This document shows positions 5,210 to 5,656 of a DNA stretch of 5,656 bases, in pieces (position 1 is the first letter of the stretch; each line of letters starts with the position of its first letter). This stretch comes from HGM11368 sp051883415 (GTDB taxonomy: Bacteria; Bacillota; Clostridia; Christensenellales; UBA3700). A program made the translations under genes and the position numbers. The notes under the pieces were generated by a model, which was not told the origin of the DNA, did no database searches, and worked only from the letters and a program-made list of their open reading frames with translations. The DNA lies in contig JBJETR010000071.1 of the NCBI GenBank assembly GCA_051883415.1, positions 1 through 5,656 of the forward strand, given 5' to 3'.

Positions 5210-5241
5210 GTCATTCAGAGCGAGCTATGCGAGCGACTCTC
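5210..5241 (+). repeat. GTCATTCAGAGCGAGC repeat, damaged right end
   Basis: Opens like the unit at 1523-1558 and keeps the two GCGAGC blocks, but ends GACTCTC instead of GAATCTC. The closing ATTC/GAAT pairing is lost. A decayed copy. Confidence 0.65.
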
Positions 5242-5249
5242 AACCATAT

Positions 5250-5277
5250 GTCATTGCGAACGAAGTGTGGCAATCTC
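5250..5277 (+). repeat. Compact GTCATTGCG...GGCAATCTC hairpin repeat
   Basis: The 28 bp minimal form of the family: GTCATTGCGAACGA followed directly by AGTGTGGCAATCTC. The stem is ATTGC/GCAAT. It is the reference against which the inserted versions at 1568-1635 and 5287-5322 can be compared. Confidence 0.8.
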
Positions 5278-5286
5278 TTGTGTTGT

Positions 5287-5322
5287 GTCATTGCGAACGA
5301 CTAAAAGGAGTGTGGCAATCTC
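5287..5322 (+). repeat. GTCATTGCG repeat with 8-base loop insertion
   Basis: Identical to the 28 bp unit at 5250-5277 except for eight extra bases, CTAAAAGG, between GAACGA and AGTGTGG. The stem is untouched, so only the loop grew. Confidence 0.8.
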
Positions 5323-5331
5323 TATCCGTAT

Positions 5332-5360
5332 GTCATTGCGCCCAGTGCATTGGCAATCTC
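5332..5360 (+). repeat. GTCATTGCGCCC...GGCAATCTC hairpin repeat
   Basis: A 29 bp unit with stem ATTGC (5335-5339) / GCAAT (5353-5357). It is the counterpart of the unit at 1646-1674, with which it shares the GTGCATTGG/GTACATTGG core and the position as last unit before the GCCGCCCC repeat. Confidence 0.75.
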
Positions 5361-5366
5361 ATTATA

Positions 5367-5389
5367 GCCGCCCCTGTGCAAAGGGGGTG
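5367..5389 (+). repeat. GCCGCCCC repeat, truncated copy
   Basis: Keeps only the first hairpin of the repeat at 1688-1742: CCCCT (5371-5375) with AGGGG (5382-5386). The ACCACC/GGTGGT half is absent, and element F begins at the break. F may have inserted here or replaced the missing half. Confidence 0.65.
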
Positions 5390-5646
5390 TCTCACGGCAT
5401 ATCTTTATCGATATGCTTTGTCGCTCTCGTGGCGTATATACTTCGCAATACTGTGTCGTAACTTACGTTTTTGTTTGGTCACATACAAGGAGTATGCTCC
5501 CTGCACAAAATCCGCGTACTCCTTGTCTTGCTTGTATCTACACTACGAGAGAACTACTACTTAGTTACTTATTACGAATTGAGATAAGTACGCTCCCCAC
5601 GCCAAATCCGCAGTCTTCGTGCCTAACTCGCACCTATGCCGTGAGA
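5390..5646. repeat. Inverted-repeat element F, interrupted by element E
   Basis: The left end TCTCACGGCATA (5390-5401) is the exact inverted repeat of TATGCCGTGAGA (5635-5646), the same terminal sequence as copy C. Removing the inner element (5424-5551) leaves 129 bp, one normal unit. Its centre is the variant hairpin TACTTAT (5566-5572) / ATAAGTA (5584-5590), as in element D. The last 70 bases of the window, from 5587, are identical to 1327-1396, covering the right part of C and the flank beyond it. Confidence 0.7.
5424..5551. repeat. Cruciform-like inverted-repeat element, copy E (nested in F)
   Basis: 128 bp, the same length as copy C. The ends are CTCTCGTGGCGTATATAC (5424-5441) and GTATCTACACTACGAGAG (5534-5551), pairing at 15 of 18 positions. 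The inner arms are TTTTGT (5469-5474) / ACAAAA (5505-5510), with TACG/CGTA outside them. The central hairpin is CATAC (5482-5486) / GTATG (5492-5496). This is the CGTAC/GTACG centre of other copies with a G-C pair changed to A-T on both sides. It sits after TGTCG of its host, exactly as C sits in D. Confidence 0.8.
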
Positions 5647-5656
5647 GTATTACTAC

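Noticed and set aside
5177..5360. CRISPR-like array
   Set aside because: Units recur at short intervals, but they are unequal in length, spaced by only about 8-10 bases, and internally palindromic. There are no uniform spacers and no cas genes.
5171..5564. Two open frames of 96 and 127 codons in the right non-coding tract
   Set aside because: They translate repeat units (CHCERSVAIS-type peptides) and overlap each other in different frames. No start signal or domain is visible.

Overview
The window looks like chromosomal DNA of a low-to-moderate GC Gram-positive anaerobe, most likely an uncultured gut lineage of Clostridia (Bacillota). The grounds are AGGAGG-type ribosome binding sites, strong TATAAT promoters, a Gram-positive-style lipoprotein with Ig-like and MBG-like domains, an XRE regulator carrying a desulfoferrodoxin domain, and families of short intergenic hairpin repeats of the kind common in such genomes. 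The lineage is an inference; no ribosomal RNA or marker gene is present.

Layout, left to right. (1) The last codons of an upstream gene, then cysK (cysteine synthase A, 33-965, + strand) two bases later. (2) A gene-free repeat tract (964-1742). It holds structured 119-128 bp inverted-repeat elements, one of them nested inside another, then four short GTCATT...AATCTC hairpin units, then a GC-rich double hairpin. (3) A strong extended -10 promoter and a secreted lipoprotein gene (1840-2805, +). (4) A perfect 17-bp-stem terminator that reads in both directions (2825-2863) and separates the lipoprotein from two converging small XRE-type HTH genes (2885-3124 and 3132-3446, - strand), which form a short operon. 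(5) A large - strand gene (3611-5059) encoding an unusual three-part protein: XRE HTH, complete desulfoferrodoxin/superoxide reductase-like domain, and a class I SAM methyltransferase of the leucine carboxyl methyltransferase type. (6) A second gene-free repeat tract (5177-5656, running off the window) with the same repeat families, again with one ~128 bp element nested in another at the homologous position.

How the parts relate: cysK belongs to sulfur assimilation. The lipoprotein is a surface protein of unknown role. The two small HTH proteins are probably an autoregulated pair. The fusion protein could link sensing of superoxide or redox state (metal-binding domain) to DNA binding and methyl transfer, but its substrate and targets are unknown. 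No evidence ties these genes into one pathway.

The two most notable things are the HTH-SOR-methyltransferase fusion and the family of cruciform-like repeats. In the repeats, copies differ in sequence but keep their internal base pairing, and in two independent cases they sit inside one another at the same point.
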